Assembly: GCA_946414025.1 (NCBI GenBank)
Contig: CAMKMX010000014.1
Location: 1-59,584, forward strand
DNA length: 59,584 nucleotides
Reading direction: 5' to 3'
Source: an uncultured Fibrobacter sp.
Lineage (GTDB): Bacteria > Fibrobacterota > Fibrobacteria > Fibrobacterales > Fibrobacteraceae
How positions within the stretch are numbered: position 1 is the first letter of the stretch; each line of letters starts with the position of its first letter. Below, one piece after another: positions 32,210 to 39,939 of the stretch. The position numbers and the translations under genes are program-made. The notes beneath the pieces are model-generated. The model had not been told where the DNA came from, searched no databases, and saw only the letters and a program-made list of their open reading frames with translations.

Positions 32210-32824
32210 CTACCTCCAGCCGAACCGTCCGTAATGGAAACGCTTGCTGGTGGAACCGGCGCTGGTGCGGCGTCCCCTTTTGTACAGGGCGTAAAACACC
32301 AGCGAAAAGATGATTGCGATAAACACCCAACCTGCCGCATTGAGGCTGCCGGCGCTTTCAAATTCCGGAGGCTCTGTAGACAATGTCTTGCCCTTTGCTT
32401 TTGCAAGTTCTTTTGAAAGATGGTAAGCTAGTAGCAAAGTCCCCTTGTCATATCTGGCGGACTTGTATTCCGGGAAAAGGAATTCCTGCTGGAGCTTTTC
32501 GATGGTGCTTTTCGGAAGGAAAGACTCCAGATTTTTCCCGAGTTGGACATGATGCAAATGTTGCACGAAAGCCGTATAAAGAAGAATCTCGTTACTGTCG
32601 GGTGAAAAATCCCGCTTGTTCCGGCTGTCTTCTAGCAGAACTACAGACAGGTTGAATCCGGCCTTTTGCGCCACTTCTTTGGCCAAATTTTCCAAATAAC
32701 GGGTTTGGGTCGCACTCAGGACCCTGTTTTCGTCATGGAGTCTCAGGGGGGCGGCTATGGCTGTGCCCCAAGCGCAAAGTGTGATAAATATCAAAAAAAA
32801 GCAGATTTTTCGGCCAAAAAACAT
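32210..32824 (-). CDS. TPM-domain (Psb32/MOLO-1-like) membrane protein
   Basis: The 204-residue protein has a signal peptide (cleavage near residue 25, TAIA/APLR) and a TPM-like domain at about 28-150, beginning LHDENRVLSATQTRYLENLA, the typical start of the family. It ends with one TM helix at about 167-186 and a basic, Gly/Ser-rich cytoplasmic tail (KRGRRTSAGSTSKRFHYG). TPM proteins are envelope proteins of mostly unknown function, some with phosphatase activity. It heads a two-gene operon with the hypothetical protein at 31578 and is divergent from the hydrolase-like gene at 32946. Confidence 0.65.
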   Translation of the reverse strand: MFFGRKICFFLIFITLCAWGTAIAAPLRLHDENRVLSATQTRYLENLAKEVAQKAGFNLSVVLLEDSRNKRDFSPDSNEILLYTAFVQHLHHVQLGKNLESFLPKSTIEKLQQEFLFPEYKSARYDKGTLLLAYHLSKELAKAKGKTLSTEPPEFESAGSLNAAGWVFIAIIFSLVFYALYKRGRRTSAGSTSKRFHYGRFGWR

Positions 32825-32870
32825 ATATCTATCTCATAAAGTAAAAAAAATCAAAAAAAATGTTCTTTTC

Positions 32871-32898
32871 TTGATTTCACTATATATCTTTCTATAGA
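32871..32898 (+). promoter_or_regulatory. Possible promoter of the hydrolase-like gene
   Basis: TTGATT (32871-32876), a 16-nt spacer and TATAGA (32893-32898), about 42 nt before the ATG at 32946. Confidence 0.4.
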
Positions 32899-32945
32899 GA
32901 AATCCTTTTTAGGAGAGTCTTAGTAAAGGGTGATTAATCTGGGTT

Positions 32946-33593
32946 ATGGCAAAGTCGAGTGAAAAGTGGGTCTGGTTACCGGACTGGGCGTCGGACTTGT
33001 CGCTATGGCAAGACGACTTGACAGAAGTGGAATCTTCTGCCGACCATACTTTTGTACCCTACGAGACCATGGCGGATAATCTAGAGGACCCTTACAAGAT
33101 TCCTGGACTATCCAAGGCCGATGTTGTAGTTGGCTCAGGAATGGGCGCATTTCTCTTGCTCATGCACCACAAGAAAAAAACATCGGCACAGCGATGGATT
33201 TTGCTTTCGCCTTATGCGGACTTCTGCGACGAAGACAGCGACTGGACGGAGACGAACCTGCACTTTATGGCAAGGCAGATGCAGACGACTACGGAACCGG
33301 GCCTGAATTCTTTTGCGGAACAGTTCGAAGACGAATTCGGCGAGTGGCAAGACGATTGGATGGACTGCGCCAAGAAGATGAACGCCGAGAAACTGGCCAA
33401 GGGCATTACTTATCTGGCAGACAATAAAATTTCGAAACCTCTAGAGGATTGCAGTGGAATTGAAGTGGTTTACGGCCGTATGGACAGGGCCGTTCCACCT
33501 GCCCAGACGTTGAAACTCAAGGATCTTATGCCGGGGGCAACTTTCAAGGAACGCCCCAAGGCGGGCCACTGGCCGCCGCAGCTTTTGCTGTAG
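32946..33593 (+). CDS. Alpha/beta hydrolase-fold protein without the nucleophile serine
   Basis: The 215-residue protein has the outline of a BioH/BioG-like hydrolase: N-terminal WLPDWASDLSLW, a nucleophile-elbow segment VVVGSGMGAF, an acid position Asp180 in VYGRMDRAVPP and His208 in KAGHWPP. In the elbow, the GxSxG pattern reads G63-S-G65-M-G67, so the expected Ser at 65 is Gly, although Ser64 sits next to it. It is either a non-catalytic relative or one with a shifted nucleophile. A role in pimeloyl/biotin metabolism is possible but not supported by neighbours. ATG 32946 has no Shine-Dalgarno; AAAGGG lies 17 nt upstream. Confidence 0.6.
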   Translation: MAKSSEKWVWLPDWASDLSLWQDDLTEVESSADHTFVPYETMADNLEDPYKIPGLSKADVVVGSGMGAFLLLMHHKKKTSAQRWILLSPYADFCDEDSDWTETNLHFMARQMQTTTEPGLNSFAEQFEDEFGEWQDDWMDCAKKMNAEKLAKGITYLADNKISKPLEDCSGIEVVYGRMDRAVPPAQTLKLKDLMPGATFKERPKAGHWPPQLLL

Positions 33594-33644
33594 TCTGTGC
33601 TGTTTTGCAAATAGGCTTTTTCGCCACTCTTGCAAAACAACATT

Positions 33645-33671
33645 CGTCATTCTCGCGCAGGCGAGAATCTC
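33645..33671. repeat. Dispersed palindrome overlapping the lnt 3' end
   Basis: GTCATTCTCGC-GCAG-GCGAGAATC, a single-palindrome member of the 10457/38376 family. It supplies the last codons and the stop of lnt. Confidence 0.75.
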
Positions 33672-35584
33672 AATCGGCATCCAATTGCCGCTAGCAAGTA
33701 AATAGCAAAGAACCAGAGCAGGGCGGTCTCAAGGTAATCGCCTATATGCTGGTACAGGGTGTCCCTGGTCTTTAGTTGCATCTTGCGCTGGATGACGGCG
33801 TCTTCAAAAATAGGCGTGTTCAAGTCCATGTGACCATACTGGTCAATGAACACGGACACTCCGCTGTTGGCAAGCCTTGCCGCCGGCATGCCGTTTTCGA
33901 TGGTGCGGTAACGCACCAGGTTCAGGTGTTGGTAGGGGGCGGTACTCCTGCCGAACCATCCGTCGTTAGTGATGTTCACCATGAACCTGGAACCTGCACG
34001 AATGGCTTCCCGCACCAGGTCGCCAAAGATGGCGTCGTAGCAGATAAAAGGCGTCCACAAGAAGGGGCCGTACACGGGAGTTTCCTTTCCGGGAACAAAG
34101 TCCCCTTCGCCCAGGTCCACATAGTTCAGAATTGGGAAGATGTCGTCAAAGGGAATTCGCTCGCTGAAAGGAACCAGATGTTTTTTGATGTAACGCTGGG
34201 GGAAACTCCCGTCGTTAGGGCTGAACAGGAACGAGGCGTTGTACACCTCGTATCGACGTACGGCGCCAGGTTCCTTGATGCGCTTGAAATCAAGGGCGCC
34301 AACCAGAATGCTAGCGTTCATGCGGCTTGCGACGTTGTGCAACCTGACAATCGTAGCAGGCTGTCTGCGGATGTGGTCTGGAATGGCGGTTTCTGCAAGG
34401 ATAATCAGGTCGGTTCCGTCTTTGACGCTGTCACGGACCATACCGAGGGTCTTGTCGATAATGCGGTCGTAGCGCTCCTTGCTCCATTTTTCACCTTGCT
34501 GAATGCAGGGTTGCACCATGGCTATCTGCGGTGTATGCTCGACCTCGCTTCCGTAGAAGGGAGCCGCTTCGGGGGCGGACAAGGTGATTTTTCCGTGAAC
34601 AAGTAGGGCTACGAGTATCAGGGCGGGTAACGCAAAGGGCCACTTGGCTTTTAGACCAGGCTTGTCCAAAGCATTTGCAACCAGCATGTTGCTTGCCACA
34701 ATCAGGGTGGTGTAGCCGAAGATTCCGATGATAGAAAGGGCCTGCAAAAGTTCCAGGTAGTTGCCGAACACGTAGCCCAGGTGGCTCCAAGGGAATGCAA
34801 AGTCCCCGCGGGTACGGGTCATTTCGAGCCCGGCGTAAAAAACGGGGTAGAGTATCCAGAAAATCCTATACCCCTTGATGCGGATATCCTTGACGAGGGT
34901 ATAGACGAAAGCCGCTACCACGCTGTAGAAACTGAAAAAAGCGACCAAAAGCACCACGCCCAAGAAGATGATGGCCGATGGAGCTGTTTCCACGTTCATG
35001 ACGTTGAAAATCCAGTAGTAGTTGATGCCGTTGTACACCATGCCCGACCAGAAGGTGGCAAAAATGGCAGAACTACGGCTGTAGCGGTTCATGGCGATGA
35101 ACCAGGGCACAAGCAGTAGCAAGGCGGCAGGCCCCAGGGGGAGCGGCGGAAACGCCAGGGCCATGGCGCCCCAGGCAATGGTAGAAAGCAACAGCGCTAT
35201 CCGGGAATCTTTTTCGCGGAGCCTCTTGAAATTCCACACGCCAAAACGGTACAGCAGGTAAAGCCCGAAGGGAATGAACAGCACAGAAATCTGGACGAGT
35301 CCCGCATGCCCGCCAATCAGGTAATCTAGGGCGAGAAAGGCAAAAGAGATGAGGGCGTAACTGTAGACAAAACGGTTGAACGGCTTACGGACGCTCTTGA
35401 CAAGGAGAAACGGGAGAGCGACAATGAAAGGGATGAACTGGGGTTTCCAGGAGTAAAGTCCCGGCTCGTCGGGAGTGACCAGGTAGAGGCCTAATTCGGC
35501 CACGAACAGAATGCCAAGAAAAATCCGGTACATTCTCGGCAATGTCCCAATCCACGATTTCAGTCTGTTCAAAATATCAGTCAT
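33647..35584 (-). CDS. lnt: Apolipoprotein N-acyltransferase
   Basis: The 645-residue inner-membrane enzyme N-acylates the lipid-modified Cys of lipoproteins, the final maturation step before export to the outer membrane. About eight N-terminal TM segments precede a nitrilase-like periplasmic domain. The catalytic triad positions are Glu398 (AETAIPD), Lys468 (IKKHLVPFSE) and Cys515 (FICYDAIF), plus NDGWFG. A last TM lies near residue 630. At 645 residues it is longer than E. coli Lnt (512) because of the N-terminal part. The C-terminal residues RFSPARE are translated from a palindromic repeat. It matters here because many window genes encode lipoproteins. Confidence 0.93.
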   Translation of the reverse strand: MTDILNRLKSWIGTLPRMYRIFLGILFVAELGLYLVTPDEPGLYSWKPQFIPFIVALPFLLVKSVRKPFNRFVYSYALISFAFLALDYLIGGHAGLVQISVLFIPFGLYLLYRFGVWNFKRLREKDSRIALLLSTIAWGAMALAFPPLPLGPAALLLLVPWFIAMNRYSRSSAIFATFWSGMVYNGINYYWIFNVMNVETAPSAIIFLGVVLLVAFFSFYSVVAAFVYTLVKDIRIKGYRIFWILYPVFYAGLEMTRTRGDFAFPWSHLGYVFGNYLELLQALSIIGIFGYTTLIVASNMLVANALDKPGLKAKWPFALPALILVALLVHGKITLSAPEAAPFYGSEVEHTPQIAMVQPCIQQGEKWSKERYDRIIDKTLGMVRDSVKDGTDLIILAETAIPDHIRRQPATIVRLHNVASRMNASILVGALDFKRIKEPGAVRRYEVYNASFLFSPNDGSFPQRYIKKHLVPFSERIPFDDIFPILNYVDLGEGDFVPGKETPVYGPFLWTPFICYDAIFGDLVREAIRAGSRFMVNITNDGWFGRSTAPYQHLNLVRYRTIENGMPAARLANSGVSVFIDQYGHMDLNTPIFEDAVIQRKMQLKTRDTLYQHIGDYLETALLWFFAIYLLAAIGCRLRFSPARE

Positions 35585-35591
35585 TAGCTAT

Positions 35592-35626
35592 CTAGTCCCT
35601 AGATTCTAGCCCCTAAAACCTAATCT
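35592..35626. repeat. Heptad tandem repeat (CTAG type)
   Basis: Five 7-bp units: CTAGTCC, CTAGATT, CTAGCCC, CTAAAAC, CTAATCT. It fills the 41 bp between the lnt start and the rsmI stop. Confidence 0.8.
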
Positions 35627-36312
35627 CACAGCCCGCTTTTGTCCTTCGGGTTGAAAATCAGCACGAACTCCCCCTTGGGCGGATGGCTCTTGAAATGGGC
35701 GAGGATTTCTGCGGGAGTGCCAATCAGGTGTTCCTCGAACTTTTTGGTCAGTTCCCGCATCAGCGCAATCTTGATGTCCCCGAAGACTGTCTGGATTTCG
35801 GCTACGAACTTGTCCACGTTATGGGGGCTGGCGTAAAAAATCTGGGTGGCTTCTTCGTCTTTCAGTTTTTCGAGAAGGTGCAACCGCTGGGCGCTCTTCT
35901 TGGGCGAAAAATACTGGAAGGCAAAGTGGTCCGTGGGCATACCGCTACTGACCAGAGCCGTCACCATGGCGCAGGGGCCAGGGACCGCCCGCACGTCAAT
36001 TCCTTCGCGAACGCATTCCCGGACCAGGTTGAAGGCGGGGTCCGCGATTCCCGGGGTGCCTGCGTCGCTGACCAGGGCGATGTCTCCCTGGTCTTTCAGG
36101 TAACTTACGTATTTTGGAGTAACGGCTTCTTTATTGAAGTCGTGGTAGGCCTCCATGGGGGTGGAAATCCCGAAATGATTGAAGAGGATCCGGGTGTGGC
36201 GCGTATCTTCGGCAAGTACCAGGGGCACTTCTTTCAGGGTTCGGACCGCACGGTAGGTGATGTCCTCCATGTTTCCGATAGGGGTCGCTACAATGTACAG
36301 GGTATGAGCCAT
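35626..36312 (-). CDS. rsmI: 16S rRNA (cytidine1402-2'-O)-methyltransferase
   Basis: The 228-residue SAM-dependent enzyme methylates C1402 in the decoding centre. Family signatures are LYIVATPIGNMEDITYRA at the start, LAEDTRHTRILFNHFGI, ALVSDAGTPGIADPA and VPGPCAMVTALVSSG. It is slightly shorter than the E. coli protein, lacking the C-terminal extension. ATG 36312 has no Shine-Dalgarno and is 6 nt after TAAATT (minus strand), one of the cleanest leaderless-like starts. It lies between lnt and a hypothetical lipoprotein gene on the same strand. Confidence 0.93.
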   Translation of the reverse strand: MAHTLYIVATPIGNMEDITYRAVRTLKEVPLVLAEDTRHTRILFNHFGISTPMEAYHDFNKEAVTPKYVSYLKDQGDIALVSDAGTPGIADPAFNLVRECVREGIDVRAVPGPCAMVTALVSSGMPTDHFAFQYFSPKKSAQRLHLLEKLKDEEATQIFYASPHNVDKFVAEIQTVFGDIKIALMRELTKKFEEHLIGTPAEILAHFKSHPPKGEFVLIFNPKDKSGL

Positions 36313-36321
36313 GACTCAAAT

Positions 36322-36912
36322 TTAGTAATCGCTGCGCATGCCCATGTCGGCGTTGTAGGGGTAGTTCAGTTCAAAGGCGAGCCTCTGGACCAGCTTGCGG
36401 TGCATATCCTTGGAGGCGGCATTCAAGAGGTCGCTGCGCAATTTGCCGTATAGATCGGCCTTGACTGTTTCTTCTTCTTTGTATTCGGCCTGCTTGACTA
36501 GCACGCCGTCGCAATGGATTTGCACTTTCAGCGTGTAGGTCCAGGTCTCGTCTACGGGCATCACGGGCCAGAAGGGAATTACGAACAAAGGAATACTCCA
36601 GGGGGTGGCTTCGGTGTTCTGTGCCACTTGTGCCCGAATGCTTGCCGAACCATTGCATTTTTCGCGGGGGTAAAAATCCTGGTTGGCGGCGCGGTCGTAT
36701 TCTTTCCTCAGGCTTTCCGAAAGCCACAGGGTATCGTTCCCGAGAATCAGGGGTATTTTACTGAAAAGCGGAGTTGAATTCGCCGTAGCATTTACTGGTA
36801 CGGTTAGAGGTTCGTTGTTTCCGTCCCCTTGTACAAGATTTACGGAGCAGGCGTTTATGATGATTGCTGCACTACATAGCAGGAATGATTGAATAGTTGG
36901 CCAAGACCGCAT
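36322..36912 (-). CDS. Hypothetical lipoprotein
   Basis: The 196-residue protein is not recognised. It has a type II signal peptide with lipobox IINAC (Cys near residue 22). The mature part contains two Cys (EKCNGSAS and IHCDGVL) that could form a disulfide, a Pro-rich hydrophobic stretch TPWSIPLFVIPFWPVMPV at about 103-120, and a helical C-terminus (KLRSDLLNAASKDMHRKLVQ). The stretch followed by WTYTLKVQI suggests a small beta domain on the membrane surface. ATG 36912 is 6 nt after TAAATT on the minus strand, without a Shine-Dalgarno. It is divergent from the M23 gene at 36993. Confidence 0.6.
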   Translation of the reverse strand: MRSWPTIQSFLLCSAAIIINACSVNLVQGDGNNEPLTVPVNATANSTPLFSKIPLILGNDTLWLSESLRKEYDRAANQDFYPREKCNGSASIRAQVAQNTEATPWSIPLFVIPFWPVMPVDETWTYTLKVQIHCDGVLVKQAEYKEEETVKADLYGKLRSDLLNAASKDMHRKLVQRLAFELNYPYNADMGMRSDY

Positions 36913-36992
36913 GGCCTTAATTTAGAATTTGATGCCGTTGAATGCTCCGACTTGTCGGTTACGTGTCGCTTTATATTATGTATATTTGCCTT

Positions 36993-38318
36993 ATGAGATT
37001 CTTCTTGCGTGCTTTTCTTTCCCTGTTTTTGTCGTTACCGTTTATCGCCTGTAACGAAGAAGAAATTATCCAGAGTCTAAAAACGGAACGTGCGGGATTG
37101 CAAGCGCGCGTGGATTCCCTGAATGCTGAAATTGCCTCGGCAGAAGCCCTGGCCCACAATGTCCGGGTCATTCGGGATACCGTTCGTGCAGGGGAGGGCC
37201 CCTTCCATCTGTTTACAAGACTCAAGGCCCAGGTAAGCCACGGGGAGGAGGATCTTGGCAAGGTTTACACCGCCATGCAGGATAGTGTGGAATTCAAGCT
37301 TCGGGTTGGCGAAATTTTTTACGTCTCTGTAGATTCAACCAATAGGGTTCAGCGCTTCCGCTATGCGCCCAACCCCATAACGGTTCATCTGGTGAGCAAG
37401 ACGGATACTGGATTCACTTACCAGCTTATCGAAAAGCCCGTGGTCAAAAAACAGTCCGTTTATGAGGGCGCCTTGGAAGAAGGCAGTACGCTGAACGGAA
37501 TCCTTTTCAAGGTGGGAATCCCTGGCCGTATGGTAGGTATTGTGAGCGGAGTGCTTCAGTGCAAGGTGGCGTTCCCGCTGGCCCGCGCCGGAGACCGTTT
37601 CCGTGTGCTTCTGGAGGATTCCTACTATCAGGATTCCATCTGGGTGGGCGGTAAGGTCATTTACGCCGAATTTGACGGAAGGATTGTGGGCCACCATGAA
37701 GCTTTCCGTTACGAAGACGAAGACCCCAAGAGTTCCTATAACGCCCACTATACCGAAGCGGGCGATGCTCTAGTCTTTGATGGACTTCGCTACCCACTGG
37801 AACACTTGCGTATTACCAGTTCCTTTGGTTCCAGGATTCACCCCATTACGGGGCAGCGTAAGGTTCATTATGGTGTGGACTATGGCGCTCCTGCAGGTAC
37901 GGTAGTTCATGCTGTTGCCGAGGGAAACGTGACCGTATCGGGCTACGATGAATATAGCGGTAACAAGATTGCCATCAAGCACAGGGATAATTCCGTAAGC
38001 TGGTACATGCACCTGCAGTCTAGGGGTGTGGCTGTTGGTGCAAAAGTCTCCCCGGGCCAGGCCATCGGGCGGGTTGGCTCTACGGGCCGTAGCACCGGAC
38101 CCCACTTGCATTTTGGATTCAAGGACGCCAATGGTGCCTGGATAAACCCGCTTTCCAAGACCATGATTGCAACACCCAAGCTGGAAGGGGCCCGCCTTGC
38201 TCGCCTCAAGAAACAGGTTGTTGAAATTCGTAAGCAGATAGAACTGACTCAGGCTGCACCTGCCGTAAAAGCAAACGATACCACCGATGTGATGGTCCAT
38301 ATGCGGGTGGTGGAATAG
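36993..38318 (+). CDS. M23 family metallopeptidase lipoprotein
   Basis: The 441-residue protein has a lipobox PFIAC near residue 18, then a coiled-coil-like stretch (SLKTERAGLQARVDSLNAEI). A LysM-like/OpgA-like middle region follows (about 60-270), then an M23 lytic domain at about 275-390 with ITSSFGSRIHPITG, the zinc motif HYGVDYGAP (HxxxD) and HLHFG. Such enzymes cleave peptidoglycan cross-links or activate amidases. The C-terminus is a second coiled coil. The frame is open upstream to 36942, but ATG 36993 starts the signal peptide and is 6 nt after TATATT. The stop is embedded in a heptad array. Confidence 0.88.
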   Translation: MRFFLRAFLSLFLSLPFIACNEEEIIQSLKTERAGLQARVDSLNAEIASAEALAHNVRVIRDTVRAGEGPFHLFTRLKAQVSHGEEDLGKVYTAMQDSVEFKLRVGEIFYVSVDSTNRVQRFRYAPNPITVHLVSKTDTGFTYQLIEKPVVKKQSVYEGALEEGSTLNGILFKVGIPGRMVGIVSGVLQCKVAFPLARAGDRFRVLLEDSYYQDSIWVGGKVIYAEFDGRIVGHHEAFRYEDEDPKSSYNAHYTEAGDALVFDGLRYPLEHLRITSSFGSRIHPITGQRKVHYGVDYGAPAGTVVHAVAEGNVTVSGYDEYSGNKIAIKHRDNSVSWYMHLQSRGVAVGAKVSPGQAIGRVGSTGRSTGPHLHFGFKDANGAWINPLSKTMIATPKLEGARLARLKKQVVEIRKQIELTQAAPAVKANDTTDVMVHMRVVE

Positions 38319-38375
38319 GAGTTAGGGCTTAGGATCTAGGCGCTAGGGGTTTGAGGTCGCTTCGCTTTGAGGGAT
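38314..38375. repeat. Heptad tandem repeat (GTTAGGG type)
   Basis: About nine 7-bp units in register, beginning with AATAGGA (which contains the M23 stop codon), GTTAGGG, CTTAGGA. They drift to GTTTGAG, GTCGCTT, CGCTTTG and run directly into the palindromic element. The tail GGGGTTTGAGGTCGC recurs after the array at 51190. Confidence 0.8.
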
Positions 38376-38443
38376 GTCATCCTCGCGAAGGCGAGGATCT
38401 GCTAGATTGCAGTAAGCGGATCCTCACCTGCGTGAGGATGACG
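38376..38443. repeat. Double palindromic dispersed element (copy 2)
   Basis: A left palindrome ATCCTCGC-GAAG-GCGAGGAT and a right palindrome ATCCTCAC-CTGC-GTGAGGAT are separated by about 18 bp and bounded by GTC and GAC. Same plan as copy 1 at 10457, with compensatory base changes in both stems. Confidence 0.85.
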
Positions 38444-38444
38444 A

Positions 38445-38514
38445 CTCACACCTCACAACCCACAACTCATAACCCATAACCCATAACCCATAACCCATAA
38501 CCCATAACTCACAA
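38445..38514. repeat. Heptad tandem repeat (CCCATAA type), ten units
   Basis: Ten 7-bp units: CTCACAC, CTCACAA, CCCACAA, CTCATAA, then five CCCATAA, then CTCACAA. The last unit contains the stop codon of the S41 peptidase gene. It has the most homogeneous run in the window. Confidence 0.92.
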
Positions 38515-39933
38515 CTTCATCAGCGGGTTCTTTATAATCTTGTACGCTCCGCCTCTAGGCAAGGCGTTTTTGGATCCTGCTTTTTTGGCAAGGGAGTTTT
38601 TGAAATGTCCTTGGTTCTTTGTGCCATAGCCCTTGGTTCTCTTTTCTTTTCCTAGCTTGGCTATTTCTACAGCTTTTTCCAGGGCTTTCAAGGAGTCAGA
38701 AATGTCGTAATCGGGCAAGAAACCCTTGTCGTGGTAGGTAACGAAGTCTTTGTCGCGTGCTCTTAAGGATGTGACAATGCTGTAGCCTCCGGCGTATGTG
38801 GGTATGTAGTACTGGCCGATTCCTTTTCCGTAGGTTTGCTGACCGACAATAGGGGATTTTAGGTTCAGGGTGACGCCGGCTAATAAAATTTCTGAACAGC
38901 TTGCGGATGCCGTATCTGCCAAGAACACGATGTAACGCCCCTTTCCAACGCCGTCTTCGGTGGCGACGAACCGTTCTGTGATAATCATCTGGCTGACTGA
39001 GTCAGGGGCTACAGTTGTGGATTCAAGAATGATGATGGTGTCCCCTTTGGAAAGGAATTGTTCGGCGACTCCAATGCACTCTGGAATGGAACCGCCCGGA
39101 TTTCCCCTAAGGTCGATAATTGTAGGGCCACTGGTCTTGCTGAGTATCGACTGGACCTCGTGTTTTGTACCCTTGGCGGAGTTTTGGTCATTTGCATCGG
39201 CACAATTGGTGGCGCTGTTATTTTCAAAGCTTGTAATCTTGATAACGGGAATGGAATCTTTGAAACTGGTAAATACAGTAGGTTCCAGATAGCAGAACAA
39301 TTGTGCGGAAATGTCCAGTGTATCCGTCCCTCTCAAAACGCGAAGCTTTATTTCGTCGCCGTCTTTTCCAGAAGTAAGTCTATCGAATGCTCCGACATCG
39401 CCAGGCTCAGTAGTCCCGACGGATAGGATGGTGTCGCCCGCCTTGAGACCCGCCTTGTCGCCAGGACCGTCCTGGAAAACCTGGGTAATGAATACTTTTG
39501 AATCGATAGATTCTCGATTGACTCCCAAATTGTATATGGGGTCTGTGGAAGAACTAAAATCGTATTTGCTGGCATAGTAGGGGCCAAAGTATAGGGTATA
39601 ATCGTCTTCCATCATGCTATACATATAGTAGATGTCGGGGTATTCGTAATAGTCGGGAGAAAAACCTGCTTTTTCACCTTGGCCTATATACAGGTTAATG
39701 TCGTCGAGCTTCTTTTTGGAATCGATGAAATAGACGGAGAGGATGTAATAGTTCTCCAACATTTCCTGCTCGGCGACGGAAAGAACCCTGTTATCGTCAT
39801 TTATTTGATTTTCGCAGTGGTCGCCGAAGCAGGGCATGGCTATTTCGTCGTCGGCGTGTTTGACTGTACAGGCCGACCAAAAAAGGAGTGTTGCTGTCGA
39901 TAGAGCATAGAAAAGAATGTTTTTCTGATTCAT
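38509..39933 (-). CDS. S41 family (C-terminal processing type) peptidase lipoprotein
   Basis: The 474-residue protein has a type II signal peptide (lipobox FWSAC near residue 22). A PDZ domain at about 150-210 (DKAGLKAGDTILSVG) precedes the S41 domain at about 240-410. The serine is in ASASCSEI near residue 346, and the lysine about 25 residues later in QQTYGKGIGQ, so the Ser/Lys dyad is intact. It probably processes or degrades envelope proteins at the outer membrane. It lies 6 bp after a paralogue (39940-41310), clearly a tandem duplication. Its stop codon lies in the CCCATAA heptad array. Confidence 0.88.
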   Translation of the reverse strand: MNQKNILFYALSTATLLFWSACTVKHADDEIAMPCFGDHCENQINDDNRVLSVAEQEMLENYYILSVYFIDSKKKLDDINLYIGQGEKAGFSPDYYEYPDIYYMYSMMEDDYTLYFGPYYASKYDFSSSTDPIYNLGVNRESIDSKVFITQVFQDGPGDKAGLKAGDTILSVGTTEPGDVGAFDRLTSGKDGDEIKLRVLRGTDTLDISAQLFCYLEPTVFTSFKDSIPVIKITSFENNSATNCADANDQNSAKGTKHEVQSILSKTSGPTIIDLRGNPGGSIPECIGVAEQFLSKGDTIIILESTTVAPDSVSQMIITERFVATEDGVGKGRYIVFLADTASASCSEILLAGVTLNLKSPIVGQQTYGKGIGQYYIPTYAGGYSIVTSLRARDKDFVTYHDKGFLPDYDISDSLKALEKAVEIAKLGKEKRTKGYGTKNQGHFKNSLAKKAGSKNALPRGGAYKIIKNPLMKL

Positions 39934-39939
39934 GATGGC

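Noticed and set aside
38445..38514. CRISPR-like repeat
   Set aside because: The units are 7 bp, directly adjacent and without spacers; no cas genes are present.
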